This document shows, in pieces, positions 40,727 to 50,736 of a DNA stretch of 60,074 nt. The translations under genes and the position numbers were made by a program. Origin of the DNA: Zelonia costaricensis (Eukaryota > Euglenozoa > Kinetoplastea > Trypanosomatida > Trypanosomatidae). Below the pieces are notes generated by a model. The model was not told the DNA's origin. It searched no databases and was given only the letters and a program-made list of their open reading frames with translations. Numbering within the stretch: position 1 is the stretch's first letter; each line of letters opens with the position of its first letter. The DNA lies in assembly GCA_030849075.1 (NCBI GenBank), contig JASAOO010003427.1:1-60074 (forward strand), in the 5' to 3' direction.

Positions 40727-42103
40727 AGGGCGGGAAAGCGAAACGGCTCAACCCGAAAAAGGGGGAGGGGCTGATCGTGGCACAGGGCGCCGTCGCGGCG
40801 CTGGAAGGCTCGCGGTTGCGCATCGCCTCCGCCGCCCCTCCCTCCCTCCCGGTCGCTCTCACAAAGTACGCTTTGTCGTCATCTTGGACGTGGGCAACCG
40901 CTTCGGCTGCAGCGTCGCGTGGCTCTCGCCCTTTCTCACGTCGGAGGCTGCCGTGAATGTACACCAGAGTCCGTAATGTTGGCTGCAAGGCCAGACGAGG
41001 CAGTTTTTCTAGGCATCGTCGGGAAGTGAGTGGCGCGTCTTTGGTTGAAAGACGGAAGCGCTCTCGCTAAGGCGACTGCCCACCGAAGCTGGTATTCTCT
41101 CGTGCTTTCTATATCTGTGTGTGTGCGTGGTGATGTGGTTGCCCCGCAAAGGAGGGGAGGGGAGTGGGGGAGGCCCCGCGCTGGTAGCGCAACTTCCCTG
41201 ACCTCACTCGGCGAGGCGCCGTCGCCGTCCTCATGACGTCGCCATGCGAAGGAAAGAAAACGTGAAATGGAAATCGAGGTGAGGCACCGGCGTGCCTTTG
41301 CCTGCACCCAATCCGTTCAAGCAAGCGGATGAGCAGGCTTGACGGTCGCGCTCGTGGTGTGGACAGGGCATCGTCCCGTGAGGGTGCGCACAGCAGCACC
41401 ACGACAACGTGCGCCCTCCTCGTCTGTACACAACACAACAAGGTCTGCTACACTTCTGTTTCTCGCCTTGCCTTTCCACGCACACATGCGGACATCTACG
41501 CGCACATGCGCTGACATGCACCCCGCACTTGAAGGGAGTGCCTTGTGTTCGTACCAACGGGAGTGCGCTCTCGCTCTCGTTCTCCCTTGTGTGCTCGTGC
41601 CAGCGCCCACTACCGCCGTCTTGTGCGTTCAGCAGCACCCATCGTTCAGCGTCTGTGGTGTTCAGCAAGTGGGTGCCCGTTGCGTAACGGCGACGGTGCG
41701 TCTCTTCCAGCCCCCCAGCCCTCCCCTCTGCCGCTTGTCTTGTCGAGTGTTGACGTTGACTACTTCCCCCCTCCCTCCCTTTTTGCACGCCTCACAGCGC
41801 CCTTGTTCCGTCCATAGACGCACGCTCTTGCTTTCTTCGTCTACTCCGTACCAGAGAAGAGCCTGCAGCTTCTTTTTTCTTCTTTTGTAGCACAGCTGTT
41901 CCCCCCCCCCCACACTCTTGGTGGCACACATACAAGCACGCACATTCTCTCACGTTTTCCATACACTTGTACTATCTGGCCGTGCTCGAGCGCCTGGGGA
42001 GCTCGACCGCGCCGTACGCGATAGATCAAAGACCCTACACACATGTGCAGAGAAGCGCACACACACACATACAACAACTCTGACGCATCGGCTTCGCCTT
42101 TTT

Positions 42104-42230
42104 TCCTTCCCGGATCGCCCTGCCCACCCGTCTCCACCCAACCGCGCCGTTGCCGACCCCCCCCCCNTCCTTCCCGGATCGCCCTGCCCACCCGTCTCCA
42201 CCCAACCGCGCCATTGCCGACCCCCCCCCC
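42104..42230. other. 63-bp duplication flanking a single N (probable assembly gap)
   Basis: Bases 42104-42166 and 42168-42230 are the same 63-bp sequence with one G/A difference, separated by the N at 42167. Both copies end in a C run of about ten bases, a common place for assemblies to break. The true leader is probably about 64 bases shorter. Confidence 0.8.
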
Positions 42231-42252
42231 TCCCCCGGTCACCACTCTGTAG
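42231..42252 (+). promoter_or_regulatory. Candidate trans-splice acceptor for the 997-residue gene
   Basis: The C-rich tract is followed by CACCACTCTGTAG, with the AG at 42251-42252, 26 bases before the ATG. The tract is C- rather than T-rich and overlaps the suspected assembly artefact, so this is tentative. Confidence 0.4.
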
Positions 42253-42278
42253 TGGACCGTAATTCCGCTCGTAGCGCC

Positions 42279-45272
42279 ATGCCGCTCAGTGAGGCGAGGC
42301 CCACCAAGACGCAGTCGCCCCTCAGCGACTCCGTCGAGCTCGGTGATGTCCCGCTAGCGGCACCAACGCGTGGTGCCGGCTGGCTAGACGCCGTGCGCGG
42401 CACGCGAGCGCAGACTGCCGCCGCCCCCGCCGGTGCAAGTGCGCCTCCGGCGCCGCCCAGCCCCGGCGATGGTCGCGCCCCCGACGTGGCGATGGCGCTG
42501 CAGCACAGCGCGCAGAGTGAGGCGCACACCCCCGAGTCGATGCGCAACGCCGTTGAGGTGACGGCCATGGGGAGCCCCATCCCGGTCGATGCGGACGACG
42601 CGGATGCGCACATCCAGCAATTCCTCTCCCGCGTAGGGCAGCTCGCCGCCGCCGCCGCGGAGGAATCGGCGACGCCGCCCGGCCCGGCCCTCGGCCCCAC
42701 GCCCGTGCCCGCCCCACCGCCCGCAGCAGCGGTCCCGTCGCCGCACCCCGCACTCGCCCGCACACCACTGCCGCCGCCACCACCGCCCTCATCGCCGCCC
42801 CCGCCCGCCCCTTCGCGGGCAATTCCGCAGGCAATGCCGGCGCCATGGCCACACCTCTCCGCCGGCGAGCTGATGCACTCGCCGTTCGGCGATAGCCACG
42901 TCGCCGTCACGAGCGCCATGAACGCGACGTCGCAGTGGCACAGCGTCAACGAGGAGGACGCGACGGCAACGGTGCTCACGTCTGAGGGAACCTACGCACG
43001 CGCCGCGCCACAGCAGCCGTCGTCGACGGCGTACTCGTCGGCGCTGATGCAGGCGCTCTCCCGCACGGAGGGGGCCGCCGCGCTGACGAGTCAGTGGACC
43101 TCCGCGACGCACCACGCTACCTCGACCGCCTACTACTCGGACGAAGACAGCGAGCGAGCCGGCTCAGCTGAGATGCCGCCAGACATGTACGAGGAGGCGA
43201 TGCGGGCGAAGGTGGCGAAGCAGCAGTGGATGGCGCTGGAGAAGGCACGGCAGGAGGTGCTCGAGGAGGCCAGGCGGCGGCGCGACTGCCCCTTCGCCCC
43301 GCGCGTGTCCGCGTACGCGGCGCGGATGCAGCGGCCGACCTCGCTGCGGCCGGAGAACCGCGTTGGCGCGGAGCTGATTCGGCGCAAACAATGGACGGCT
43401 CAGAAGCAGCAAGAGGAGGTGGAGCGGGAGCTGCAGGCGTGCACCTTCCGGCCGCTGACGCTGCGCACCGCCCGCCTCGACCCGGCCGCGGTGGAGCCGC
43501 CGTGCACCGGCAGCAGCGTCTTCCACCACCTCTACACCGACGCCGAGGACCGCCGCACCTTCGAGCGCGAGGTGAAGCCAGAGCTGCTCAACCAGCTGGA
43601 CGACCAGCACCGCCCGTCGCCCGTGTCGACGCGGCCGACCCAGCTCGCCGAGGTGCTGGGGCGGCTCTGCTCCCGTGGTGCGATGCGCGGCGGCGTTAGT
43701 GGCGGCGCATTCCCTGCGGCCCCGAGCGGCAGCGCCGGCGTTCCGTCGGTTGAGCGTGTTCCATCGCCGGCGCCAATGCACCAGCCGGTGCTATCCAGCG
43801 AGACGCAGCGCATTGTGGCGGCGCAGCGTGCCGCCGGCGAGCGTGATGACGACATCGTCGCGCAGCTTTACCGCCACGCCGAGCGCGGCGCCGTCCACCA
43901 GCGACTGAAGCGCGAGCTCGACGCGGAGCAGGCGCGGGTCGCACGTGCCGAGCAGGCCGTTGCCCTTGCAGAGGAGAGGAAGCGCCTTCAGCACGAGTAC
44001 TGCCGCTCCGTGCTGGCCGCCAAGTACCGTGTGCTGGCCCAGCACGCCGCGGCGGCACAGCGCTCCACGTACCGCGCCACTGCCCCGCACTCGGTGGTGC
44101 AGCTCGCGCGTGCCGCGCTGGATGTGCTGAGCGCCGACGAGACAGAGGAGCTGCTGGGCGCGGTTGAGACCTGCGGCCAGCAGCGGCTAACCGAGGCCGA
44201 GTTCGTGGCGGTGGTGCTGCAGCACCTCAGCCAACATCACGTGGCGCCGTCGCGCAGTGCGCTGCTCAGCGCGGTACCGCCGCGGCCGCTGTCAGTGCCG
44301 GGCGCCGCCGGCGCGAGCTGCGTGTCCGGCAAGCGAGCGGGGAGCGCGGCGGGCAGGGTCGGCAGTGCCGACAGCTCACCCACGGCACTGCCGCAGGTGA
44401 AGCGGGAGAAGCCCGATCCCGAGTTGATTGCCCACGTGCGGGCACGCCGTGCGGAGGCGCTGGAGGAGTGGAAGCAGGAGCACCAGCGGCGGCGCGCCGT
44501 GTGCGACGGCATTGTCGCCGAGGGCGGCGAGTACACCTTCCAGCCGGCGCCGCGCCGCCTGATCCCCTACGACTGCCGGCCAGACGTGACGGTGTCGGTG
44601 AAGACGACGAAGAGCGAGGCTCTGCGCCGCGCGTACGTCAGCGCGCGACTGCACGGTGGGCCGATGCCGGCCACGATGGAGGCCATGGCTGCGACGGCCC
44701 CGCAGCAGCTCGAGGCGCAGGGCACGGCGCGCGAGCTCTTCTCACATCACCACGTGCAGGGTGCGCCGCCGTCTGCGCCGGTCTCTCGGGCCCGCTCGCA
44801 GAGCACCGCAGGGGTGCGGTCGCAGTCGACGCAGCGCGAGCGCAGCGCCGCAGCGGTGTCGCCCGTCCGCGCCGCCTCCACAAGCCGGCCACCGCGTAAG
44901 GTGCCAGCAGAGGCGCCCCCGCCGGCAGGCCCCAGCAGCCGCGCCGGCGGTGGCTCTGCGAAGCGAGCATCGTACGCGTCAGCAGTGCCGCCGCCACCCG
45001 CCACGTCGCAGCAGCAGGCCACCGCACGGTCTTCCGTGCCCCCCACAGCGGGGGGCACGTCGCGCACGCGGCCGGCTGAGCAAACTGAGGTGCCCGCGCG
45101 CATGCAGAGCGCCGTGAGTCAGACATCCCGCGGCGAGCGCACCAGCGCTGCGTCGTCGCTAGTGGAGCAGATCATGCACAGCTCCCCAGCCGACCGCGCG
45201 CGCCTTGGACGCGAACTGCTGATGCGGCAGCTCCGCGAGCACCAGCGCCGTGCCGGAGGGGAGTCGCTCTGA
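42279..45272 (+). CDS. Protein of unknown function, 997 residues, with F-x-P motifs
   Basis: I do not recognise a named family. Residues about 40-270 are Ala/Pro/Ser-rich and disordered, with a poly-Pro patch near 165-190. From about 300 the chain becomes charged and helical. Three short motifs share an aromatic/Cys-x-Phe-x-Pro pattern: CPFAP at 337, CTFRP at 388 and YTFQP at 752. Similar F-x-P elements occur in many axonemal and basal-body proteins, so a flagellar role is a reasonable guess only. A coiled-coil stretch covers about 535-600. A helical region near 625-655, reading like a degenerate EF-hand pair without its calcium ligands, follows. The Ser/Arg/Ala-rich tail ends in a short helix near 960-995. 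The ATG at 42279 is the first one downstream of the predicted acceptor. Confidence 0.85.
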   Translation: MPLSEARPTKTQSPLSDSVELGDVPLAAPTRGAGWLDAVRGTRAQTAAAPAGASAPPAPPSPGDGRAPDVAMALQHSAQSEAHTPESMRNAVEVTAMGSPIPVDADDADAHIQQFLSRVGQLAAAAAEESATPPGPALGPTPVPAPPPAAAVPSPHPALARTPLPPPPPPSSPPPPAPSRAIPQAMPAPWPHLSAGELMHSPFGDSHVAVTSAMNATSQWHSVNEEDATATVLTSEGTYARAAPQQPSSTAYSSALMQALSRTEGAAALTSQWTSATHHATSTAYYSDEDSERAGSAEMPPDMYEEAMRAKVAKQQWMALEKARQEVLEEARRRRDCPFAPRVSAYAARMQRPTSLRPENRVGAELIRRKQWTAQKQQEEVERELQACTFRPLTLRTARLDPAAVEPPCTGSSVFHHLYTDAEDRRTFEREVKPELLNQLDDQHRPSPVSTRPTQLAEVLGRLCSRGAMRGGVSGGAFPAAPSGSAGVPSVERVPSPAPMHQPVLSSETQRIVAAQRAAGERDDDIVAQLYRHAERGAVHQRLKRELDAEQARVARAEQAVALAEERKRLQHEYCRSVLAAKYRVLAQHAAAAQRSTYRATAPHSVVQLARAALDVLSADETEELLGAVETCGQQRLTEAEFVAVVLQHLSQHHVAPSRSALLSAVPPRPLSVPGAAGASCVSGKRAGSAAGRVGSADSSPTALPQVKREKPDPELIAHVRARRAEALEEWKQEHQRRRAVCDGIVAEGGEYTFQPAPRRLIPYDCRPDVTVSVKTTKSEALRRAYVSARLHGGPMPATMEAMAATAPQQLEAQGTARELFSHHHVQGAPPSAPVSRARSQSTAGVRSQSTQRERSAAAVSPVRAASTSRPPRKVPAEAPPPAGPSSRAGGGSAKRASYASAVPPPPATSQQQATARSSVPPTAGGTSRTRPAEQTEVPARMQSAVSQTSRGERTSAASSLVEQIMHSSPADRARLGRELLMRQLREHQRRAGGESL

Positions 45273-45627
45273 CGACGCGAAGCCCGCGAAGCGGGTGAGG
45301 CGCTTCTGCTGCTGTTAGTCGAGGCTCGGCGGTCCCAAGAAGAAGAAGGCTGCATCTGGTAGGACGTGGGCGGGGCATGTTGGTTGGGGCGTGGCCGTGA
45401 CGGCCCAGTGATTTCCTCTGTACTTATCGCTTGCGTATAGATAGATGCGACGCATCAGACGGCTGGACCTCGCCCTCGCGCGACTAGTGCGGCTCGCTGG
45501 CACAAGAGAACAGTGTGCCCGCTGGTGTGTGTGTGTGTGTGTCTTGCGTGTCAGGAGAAGGAGAACGGTGGTGGAGTGGACACGTCGACTTGACAGCTGC
45601 ACGGACACACACACTCACACACATGAA

Positions 45628-45663
<36 letters not shown>

Positions 45664-46370
45664 ACAAGCAGCCAAAGAAGGTTTAGCCATGCAATGCCAA
45701 CGGGGCTCCAGCGGCTCCTTGCAGCTCCTGCTGCTTTTGTGTCATCGCCACCGGGTTTTCTTTTAATCACCACGCATCAGTGGAGAAAAACGGAAAGCGA
45801 ATCGATGACCTTTGCCTTTTGTCCGGTGTGACGCCCGGGCCGACAATGTGGCAGCGCGCAGGTGGAGGGGACGAGTTTGCGAACAGGGGTGGGTGGACGG
45901 AAAGGGTGAAGCAGGCACCCACGGCGCGGAGCTTGTCCGCTACTTCGCGTGAAGGTGTGCATGTATCCGCCCGCTATGCGCTTCACCCTGCTCCATGACC
46001 TCCAGCACCACGGCGCGTTCTCGCGCCTCTTGCTTCTCGACGCATTGCCCGTCTGCCCTCACCCTCTTCATCTTTGCGTTCTCTCTCCCATCACAATCAC
46101 ACTCTGACTCTCGTCTTCCCCCTTTTTTTTTGTGGGGGGGGGATGAATCAGCTGGCGCCTCACTGTCCCCACTATTCAGCGCCTCTGCCACGGCATCATT
46201 GCGACACCGAGAACAAACGACGGAGCTCTGCCCTTTTCTCCGCTGAAGAGGCCGCATCCACGATCTCACGTGCTGCGTCGGCCTCTGTAAACGGCTGCCA
46301 CTCTGCGCACCCGTCCTGCCGCTCTCCTTTCTTTTGTTTGTGTGTGTGCGTCTCTTCTCGTGACGCCAAG
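45273..46370 (+). other. Spacer before the coiled-coil gene
   Basis: No gene is seen. A GT tract (45524-45542) is followed closely by a broken CA tract (45605-45659). A T run next to a G9 run lies near 46122-46141. The leader just before the start has a T/C tract and another short GT stretch. Confidence 0.6.
45524..45659 (+). repeat. Paired GT and CA microsatellites
   Basis: A 19-bp GT tract at 45524-45542 is followed after 62 bp by CA tracts at 45605-45623 and 45630-45659. The two are complementary and could fold into a hairpin in single-stranded DNA or RNA. Confidence 0.85.
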
Positions 46371-47765
46371 ATGGCGGACGAGCATCTGCCCGCGCTGGGC
46401 GGCTCGAAGGGGAAGCGGTCAACAGTAGCCGCCAAGCCCAAGATGGACGACTACGCGCTCTGTCAGGAGTACACCGGCTACATTGCGCAACTGCGCGGGC
46501 TGCTGGAGGAAACGACGGGGCAGCCGCCTGCGGGGGTGCACACGACGGAGGTGGAGCGCCGCATCGCGCTGATCCAGTCGGCGCTCGATGAGGTGGAGCG
46601 CCGCAGCGCCGAGGCGCGCTGGCGGATTGAGATGCGCAACAACCAGCGCCTCCTCGACACGTACGAGCGTCGTATCAAGGCCGAGGCTGACGCAGAGCAC
46701 AAGCGGCAGGAGGCGGAGAAGCACCGGCTCGCGCAGGTGGAGGAGATGCGCAGCATGCAGGTTGCCTACTACCGCGAGCGCAACGACCGCACCGGCGCCA
46801 AGGCGCAGCAGTGCCGCGCCCACAACGAGCAGGTGCAGGAGGAGACGGTCAACAAGGCAGGATCGAACGAGGAGCGCCGCGTGCGCAACCTCGCCAACCT
46901 CGAGGTGGAGCGGCAGCGCAAGCAGAAGGAGCTGCACGACCGCGAGCTGGCGAAGCAGGAGTACGCCCGCTCGGTGCGGGAGCGCCAGGCCGCGCAGGAC
47001 GAGCGGAAGCAGCAGGAGGCGAGCCGCGTGGCCGAGGTGCACCGGCACGAGATGGAGGCCAAGCTCGCCTCCATCCGCGAGTCGAAGCGGAGCAAGTGGG
47101 TCGCCAAGAAGGATGCGAGTCGCGCACAGTCAGTGCTTGTCTGGAAGAACGGCGAGGCGCTGCTCGAGACGGAGCGCAAAGACCACGACGGCCTCATCAG
47201 CGAGCTGGATCAGCGCATGCGGCAGCAGGCCAGCCGGTACGCTGAGGAGAAGGCGGAGCAGGAGGCGTACATCCATCAGCGCCGCCTGCTGCGCGCGGCG
47301 AAGCAGGAGCGACAGCAGGACAACCTGAACCGGCTCATCGAGAAGCGCCTCACCCGAGGAGCCGAGATTGTGCACGCGGCGGGGGAGAAGAAGGAGCGCG
47401 CCGAGCAGGCAAAGGAGCGCGTCGCCGCGCAGTACGTCGAGGCCGGCAAGCAGCTCGACGAGGACGTCCTGCAGCACCGCCGGCGTGCACTGAAGCTACA
47501 GGAGCGCCGCAACAACGAGTCGCTCGTGCAGAATTACCGCCGCTGGAACCACCGCGCGGCCCGCATTATGGAGGACCTGCGCCAGGCCGTCGAGAGGGAG
47601 GAGGCGGAGGCGCAGCAGGCGGCCGCCGCAGCCAATGCGAGCCAGCGCGCGGCTAACCCCTACTCGGACAGTCAGCGCTCGTGGGGCTCGAGTGGCAACG
47701 CCGCCACGGAACAGCAGGGCCTCTACGCAGCCGCCCTTCCGTCGCCGGCGGAGTTTGCCGTGTAG
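46371..47765 (+). CDS. Coiled-coil protein, 464 residues
   Basis: No named family recognised. The protein is dominated by a continuous charged helix (about residues 50-430) rich in Glu, Arg, Lys, Gln and Ala. It has many short repeats of the ERRR/EEKAEQE type, typical of trichohyalin-like or microtubule inner/associated proteins. The last 35 residues are Ser/Ala/Gly-rich. No membrane segment or signal is seen. A cytoskeletal or flagellar location is an inference from composition. The chosen ATG begins MADEHLPALGG and lies directly after a T/C tract. An in-frame ATG at 46143 would add 76 residues of low-complexity sequence and is less likely. Confidence 0.85.
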   Translation: MADEHLPALGGSKGKRSTVAAKPKMDDYALCQEYTGYIAQLRGLLEETTGQPPAGVHTTEVERRIALIQSALDEVERRSAEARWRIEMRNNQRLLDTYERRIKAEADAEHKRQEAEKHRLAQVEEMRSMQVAYYRERNDRTGAKAQQCRAHNEQVQEETVNKAGSNEERRVRNLANLEVERQRKQKELHDRELAKQEYARSVRERQAAQDERKQQEASRVAEVHRHEMEAKLASIRESKRSKWVAKKDASRAQSVLVWKNGEALLETERKDHDGLISELDQRMRQQASRYAEEKAEQEAYIHQRRLLRAAKQERQQDNLNRLIEKRLTRGAEIVHAAGEKKERAEQAKERVAAQYVEAGKQLDEDVLQHRRRALKLQERRNNESLVQNYRRWNHRAARIMEDLRQAVEREEAEAQQAAAAANASQRAANPYSDSQRSWGSSGNAATEQQGLYAAALPSPAEFAV

Positions 47766-48594
47766 CCTCCCCCCCCCCCCGCACGGGGCCGCGCACGCCT
47801 CCGCCTGCTATCTTGGTTTAATGCGTCTGTTGGTGCTGCTGGGCTCTTTTCCCACTGCCGGAAGGGGCCCTACGGTGTTGCCGGTGTCACCACCGGCTGC
47901 GGGTCGCATCGCGGTGCAGTCCGCTGCCATCCGTCTGTCGTCCAGTTTGAGCCTACAGCGTGCCGAAGTCGGTGGCGCCTCGCCTGTTGTCGTCGACTTC
48001 GAAGTGATTCGTCTTTCATTTTCTCTTTTGTTTTCCCCTCTTGTACACTCAGCGATGTAACGTTGCCTCTGCCGCGTACCCCCCTCTTTCTTTCTTGTGT
48101 CGTGTCTCTGTGTGTGTCTCTCACAGAGTGTGGACTACACCGCGCTTCGTGAGGCTCTTTTCTTTGGTGTGTGGGCATCTTCGGCACCTCGCTGAACGCC
48201 TTGTGTGTGTGTGGGTGGTGGATGCGTGTCTTGGACGCCGCTCTCGTTTCGAGGTGCGGAGCTCACCATTCTTCTGCCCCCCTCTCAGTCCCTTCCGCCC
48301 AGTTCGTTGCGGCGTCATGCGGCACTCACCGCGCGCGCGCATCAACTCACATGCACACGCGCATACACAAAAAAAAACGGAACGACGCAGGCACACGCCT
48401 TCACCCTTTCACCGCGTTCTACATGTATCTGACCATTTGCCTCGCCTTGTACCAGCTTCTTGTGCCCCTCCGCCTTGAAGGGAGGTGGCGGACGAGAGAG
48501 AGGGACAGGAAGTGGGCGTGGTGCGTTCCGTATCGTGCGGATTGCTTTTTCTTTTTCTCCCCTTGCCTGTGCACCACCTCTTCGTCGAGCCTTC

Positions 48595-48640
48595 AACACA
48601 CAAACACACACACACACACAGAGAAAGATGCACACACACA
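48595..48640 (+). repeat. Interrupted CA microsatellite
   Basis: A CA tract at 48595-48620 and another at 48631-48640 are split by a short purine segment. Confidence 0.85.
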
Positions 48641-49135
48641 ATGGGTACCTGCGCCTTCTCTTGCTTTTCAGAGGATTGGGCAGGCGGTCTGTGGTCACCA
48701 CGTGCACTGCGAGGAGTCCGTACGCGGGACGACGCGGAGTCGGTCAAGTCGCCACCACAGCGCTCACCCGCTCCGTCAAATTTGGCGGTGTGTGTGCGTT
48801 TGTGTGCCACCAACGTCGTCTTGGCGAGCGCAACGCGAGCATGCCTGCCCCTCTCCACCTTTGAGCCCTTTCCCCATCCGCTCCCTACCTCGTGTGCGTC
48901 GTCCCCCACCCCCCCCTCACCGGCCACAGTCATCTTTTTCTTCCCCACTGAGAACAAACGAAGCTGAAAAGAAGATTAGCAGTGTAGCGCATGTGATGAT
49001 GTAAACCACCCCATCAGCACACACAGCTGAGACGAAATCGGTGAGCTGCCCATCCGCAAACACCACCACCCCCTCTCTCATCGCCTTCCCTCGCTAGTCT
49101 TCGACCGGCACGGACGAGAACGCGCCCTCCACAGG

Positions 49136-49162
49136 ACACACATACACACACACACACACACG
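49136..49162 (+). repeat. CA microsatellite
   Basis: About 27 bp of CA dinucleotides, about 100 bp before the start codon of the membrane-protein gene, probably within or just upstream of its 5' UTR. Confidence 0.85.
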
Positions 49163-49263
49163 CGCACCTGCGCTACCCCAGCCGCTTCCAGCCATCATAC
49201 AGTTCAAACACAAAGCAGCGCACGGCGCCGCCTCGTCATTTTCTCTCGATCTCGACACCAAAC

Positions 49264-50736
49264 ATGTTTCCCCTCCTCGTTATAGCGTCACGCAACAAAG
49301 CCCCACCGGCGCGCGGCCCTGTGGCGCCGGAGCCGCCGACGGGCCCCCCGTCCACCGTCGCGCCCAACACGGCGGCCCCAGCCACGTCGCAGATCCTCGC
49401 CGCGCTCCCCTCGCAGGTCATGATTCCATCGCTCTTCATCCTCTTCGTCGCCAGCGTCACGCTCACCGCCCTGAACGCCGCCTTCAACGTCATCTTTCAC
49501 GAGGACCGCACCGTGCAGGAGACGTTCCAGCAGTGGCGCCGCGTGTTGTGGATGAGCAAGGCAGCCCACATTGTTGAGGCGCCGTCGGCCGAGCAAGCGC
49601 ACCGCATGACGCGCACGCACCACGAGGCCGCCGTCACGGCCACCTCTACGCCGATGATGTCGCCGGTGGAGCTCTACGGCAGCGCAGCCTTCTTTCGGGG
49701 CATCACCGCGCCGTCGAGCCCCCCAATTTCGTCCAGCGGCGGGGTTGTCGCAGCGGACGTCGCGATTGTGGGACTGCCGGCCGGCGGCGGCAGCGGCGTA
49801 GGCGCGCCTGCTGTGCCGACGGACTCCATCTCCGCCACGCCAACGCCCGCGGCGGCGGCACCTGTGAATGCTGCGACAGGCACGGTGGCGGAGACGGCGG
49901 TTTACCACGACGAGAACCCACCGGCGGCCGTGCCGGCCCCTGTAGTCGCAGAGGCTCTCACCAACACCATGGAGGCGGTGCGGCTCGTGAGTCAGCGCAT
50001 CGTCTTTGAGTTCCACCCGAACTACATCATCGTGTGCGCCGGCAAGGCGTTTGCCATGCTCGTCTACATCCAGTATCACTTTGGGAGCATTGACGGCGGC
50101 TGGCGGCGCTTCTGCGTCTGCGGCGCCGCGAACATTTTCTCCGGACTGCTGACACCGGTCTGGGAGTACATCATGCTGTGGCTGCTCCCTCTCGACCTGG
50201 ACCGGGCGAACCCGGTCGTGGTCAAGGAGGAGGAGGAGAAGGCGGACTCGGTGTTCATCGTGGAGCTGCTGCTGCGCATTGGCAGCCTGGAGCTGGACGA
50301 CTTGCCGACCGTGCTGATGCAGGGCTCCAGTTTTGTGGCCTTCTCCGCGATCCTGGTGCCGCTGCTTGGTTTCTTCTGCGTCGTCGGCTGGGTCCGGTTC
50401 CTTTGGATCTACGCGCCGATCTGGTTCGTGTACGTGGTGCTGCGCCACGTCTACTACAAGGGCGCCGGCTCCCTGCCGTCCTCCACGGCACGTAACACCG
50501 CCGCCGTAGTCGGCATGTCGAGCGAGCTGCTCAAGGCTTTTCTGATGAAGGCGCTGACGCTCTTTGTGCTGCTGTTCACGGTGCAGTCTGGATTTCTCCT
50601 GGGCCTGGCATGGATGGAGGCGCTCTCGTACGACGACTCCCTGGAGTACATCACGAAGCACGAGGTGCACCTCCGCTTGAGCGCCTTCGCCTCGCCGTTC
50701 CAGCGGGCCTGTCTGCTGAGTCAGCTGCTTCTCTGA
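49264..50736 (+). CDS. Polytopic membrane protein of unknown function, 490 residues
   Basis: I do not recognise the family. Hydrophobic segments lie at about residues 53-78, 255-275, 285-310, 358-380, 381-398 and 425-450, giving roughly six membrane helices. Helices 1 and 2 are separated by a loop of about 175 residues that is Ala/Pro/Thr/Gly-rich and looks disordered. The N-terminal 50 residues are Pro/Ala-rich. A short acidic patch (KEEEEKAD, about 320-327) precedes helix 4. No clear signal peptide or transporter motif is visible. The ATG at 49264 is the first in frame. Solute carrier, channel-like and organelle membrane proteins all remain possible. Confidence 0.85.
   Translation: MFPLLVIASRNKAPPARGPVAPEPPTGPPSTVAPNTAAPATSQILAALPSQVMIPSLFILFVASVTLTALNAAFNVIFHEDRTVQETFQQWRRVLWMSKAAHIVEAPSAEQAHRMTRTHHEAAVTATSTPMMSPVELYGSAAFFRGITAPSSPPISSSGGVVAADVAIVGLPAGGGSGVGAPAVPTDSISATPTPAAAAPVNAATGTVAETAVYHDENPPAAVPAPVVAEALTNTMEAVRLVSQRIVFEFHPNYIIVCAGKAFAMLVYIQYHFGSIDGGWRRFCVCGAANIFSGLLTPVWEYIMLWLLPLDLDRANPVVVKEEEEKADSVFIVELLLRIGSLELDDLPTVLMQGSSFVAFSAILVPLLGFFCVVGWVRFLWIYAPIWFVYVVLRHVYYKGAGSLPSSTARNTAAVVGMSSELLKAFLMKALTLFVLLFTVQSGFLLGLAWMEALSYDDSLEYITKHEVHLRLSAFASPFQRACLLSQLLL

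Larger units (their letters stand above)
40727..42278 (+). other. Spacer between DNAAF3 and the 997-residue gene
   Basis: No gene is seen. A short GT tract (41116-41126) and a CA tract (42058-42070) are present, with C runs at 41900-41910 and around 42158-42230. The N at 42167 sits inside a duplicated block just upstream of the next start codon. Confidence 0.65.
47766..49263 (+). other. Spacer between the coiled-coil and membrane-protein genes
   Basis: No gene is seen. A C12 run lies only a few bases after the stop (about 47769-47780), unlike the G runs after several other stops. GT stretches lie near 48109-48118 and 48202-48213, CA tracts at 48595-48640 and 49136-49162, and an A9 run near 48368. 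Confidence 0.6.

Noticed and set aside
46143..46370. Upstream in-frame ATG for the coiled-coil protein
   Set aside because: The extra 76 residues are low complexity and the sequence is leader-like, with a T run, a G run and pyrimidine tracts.
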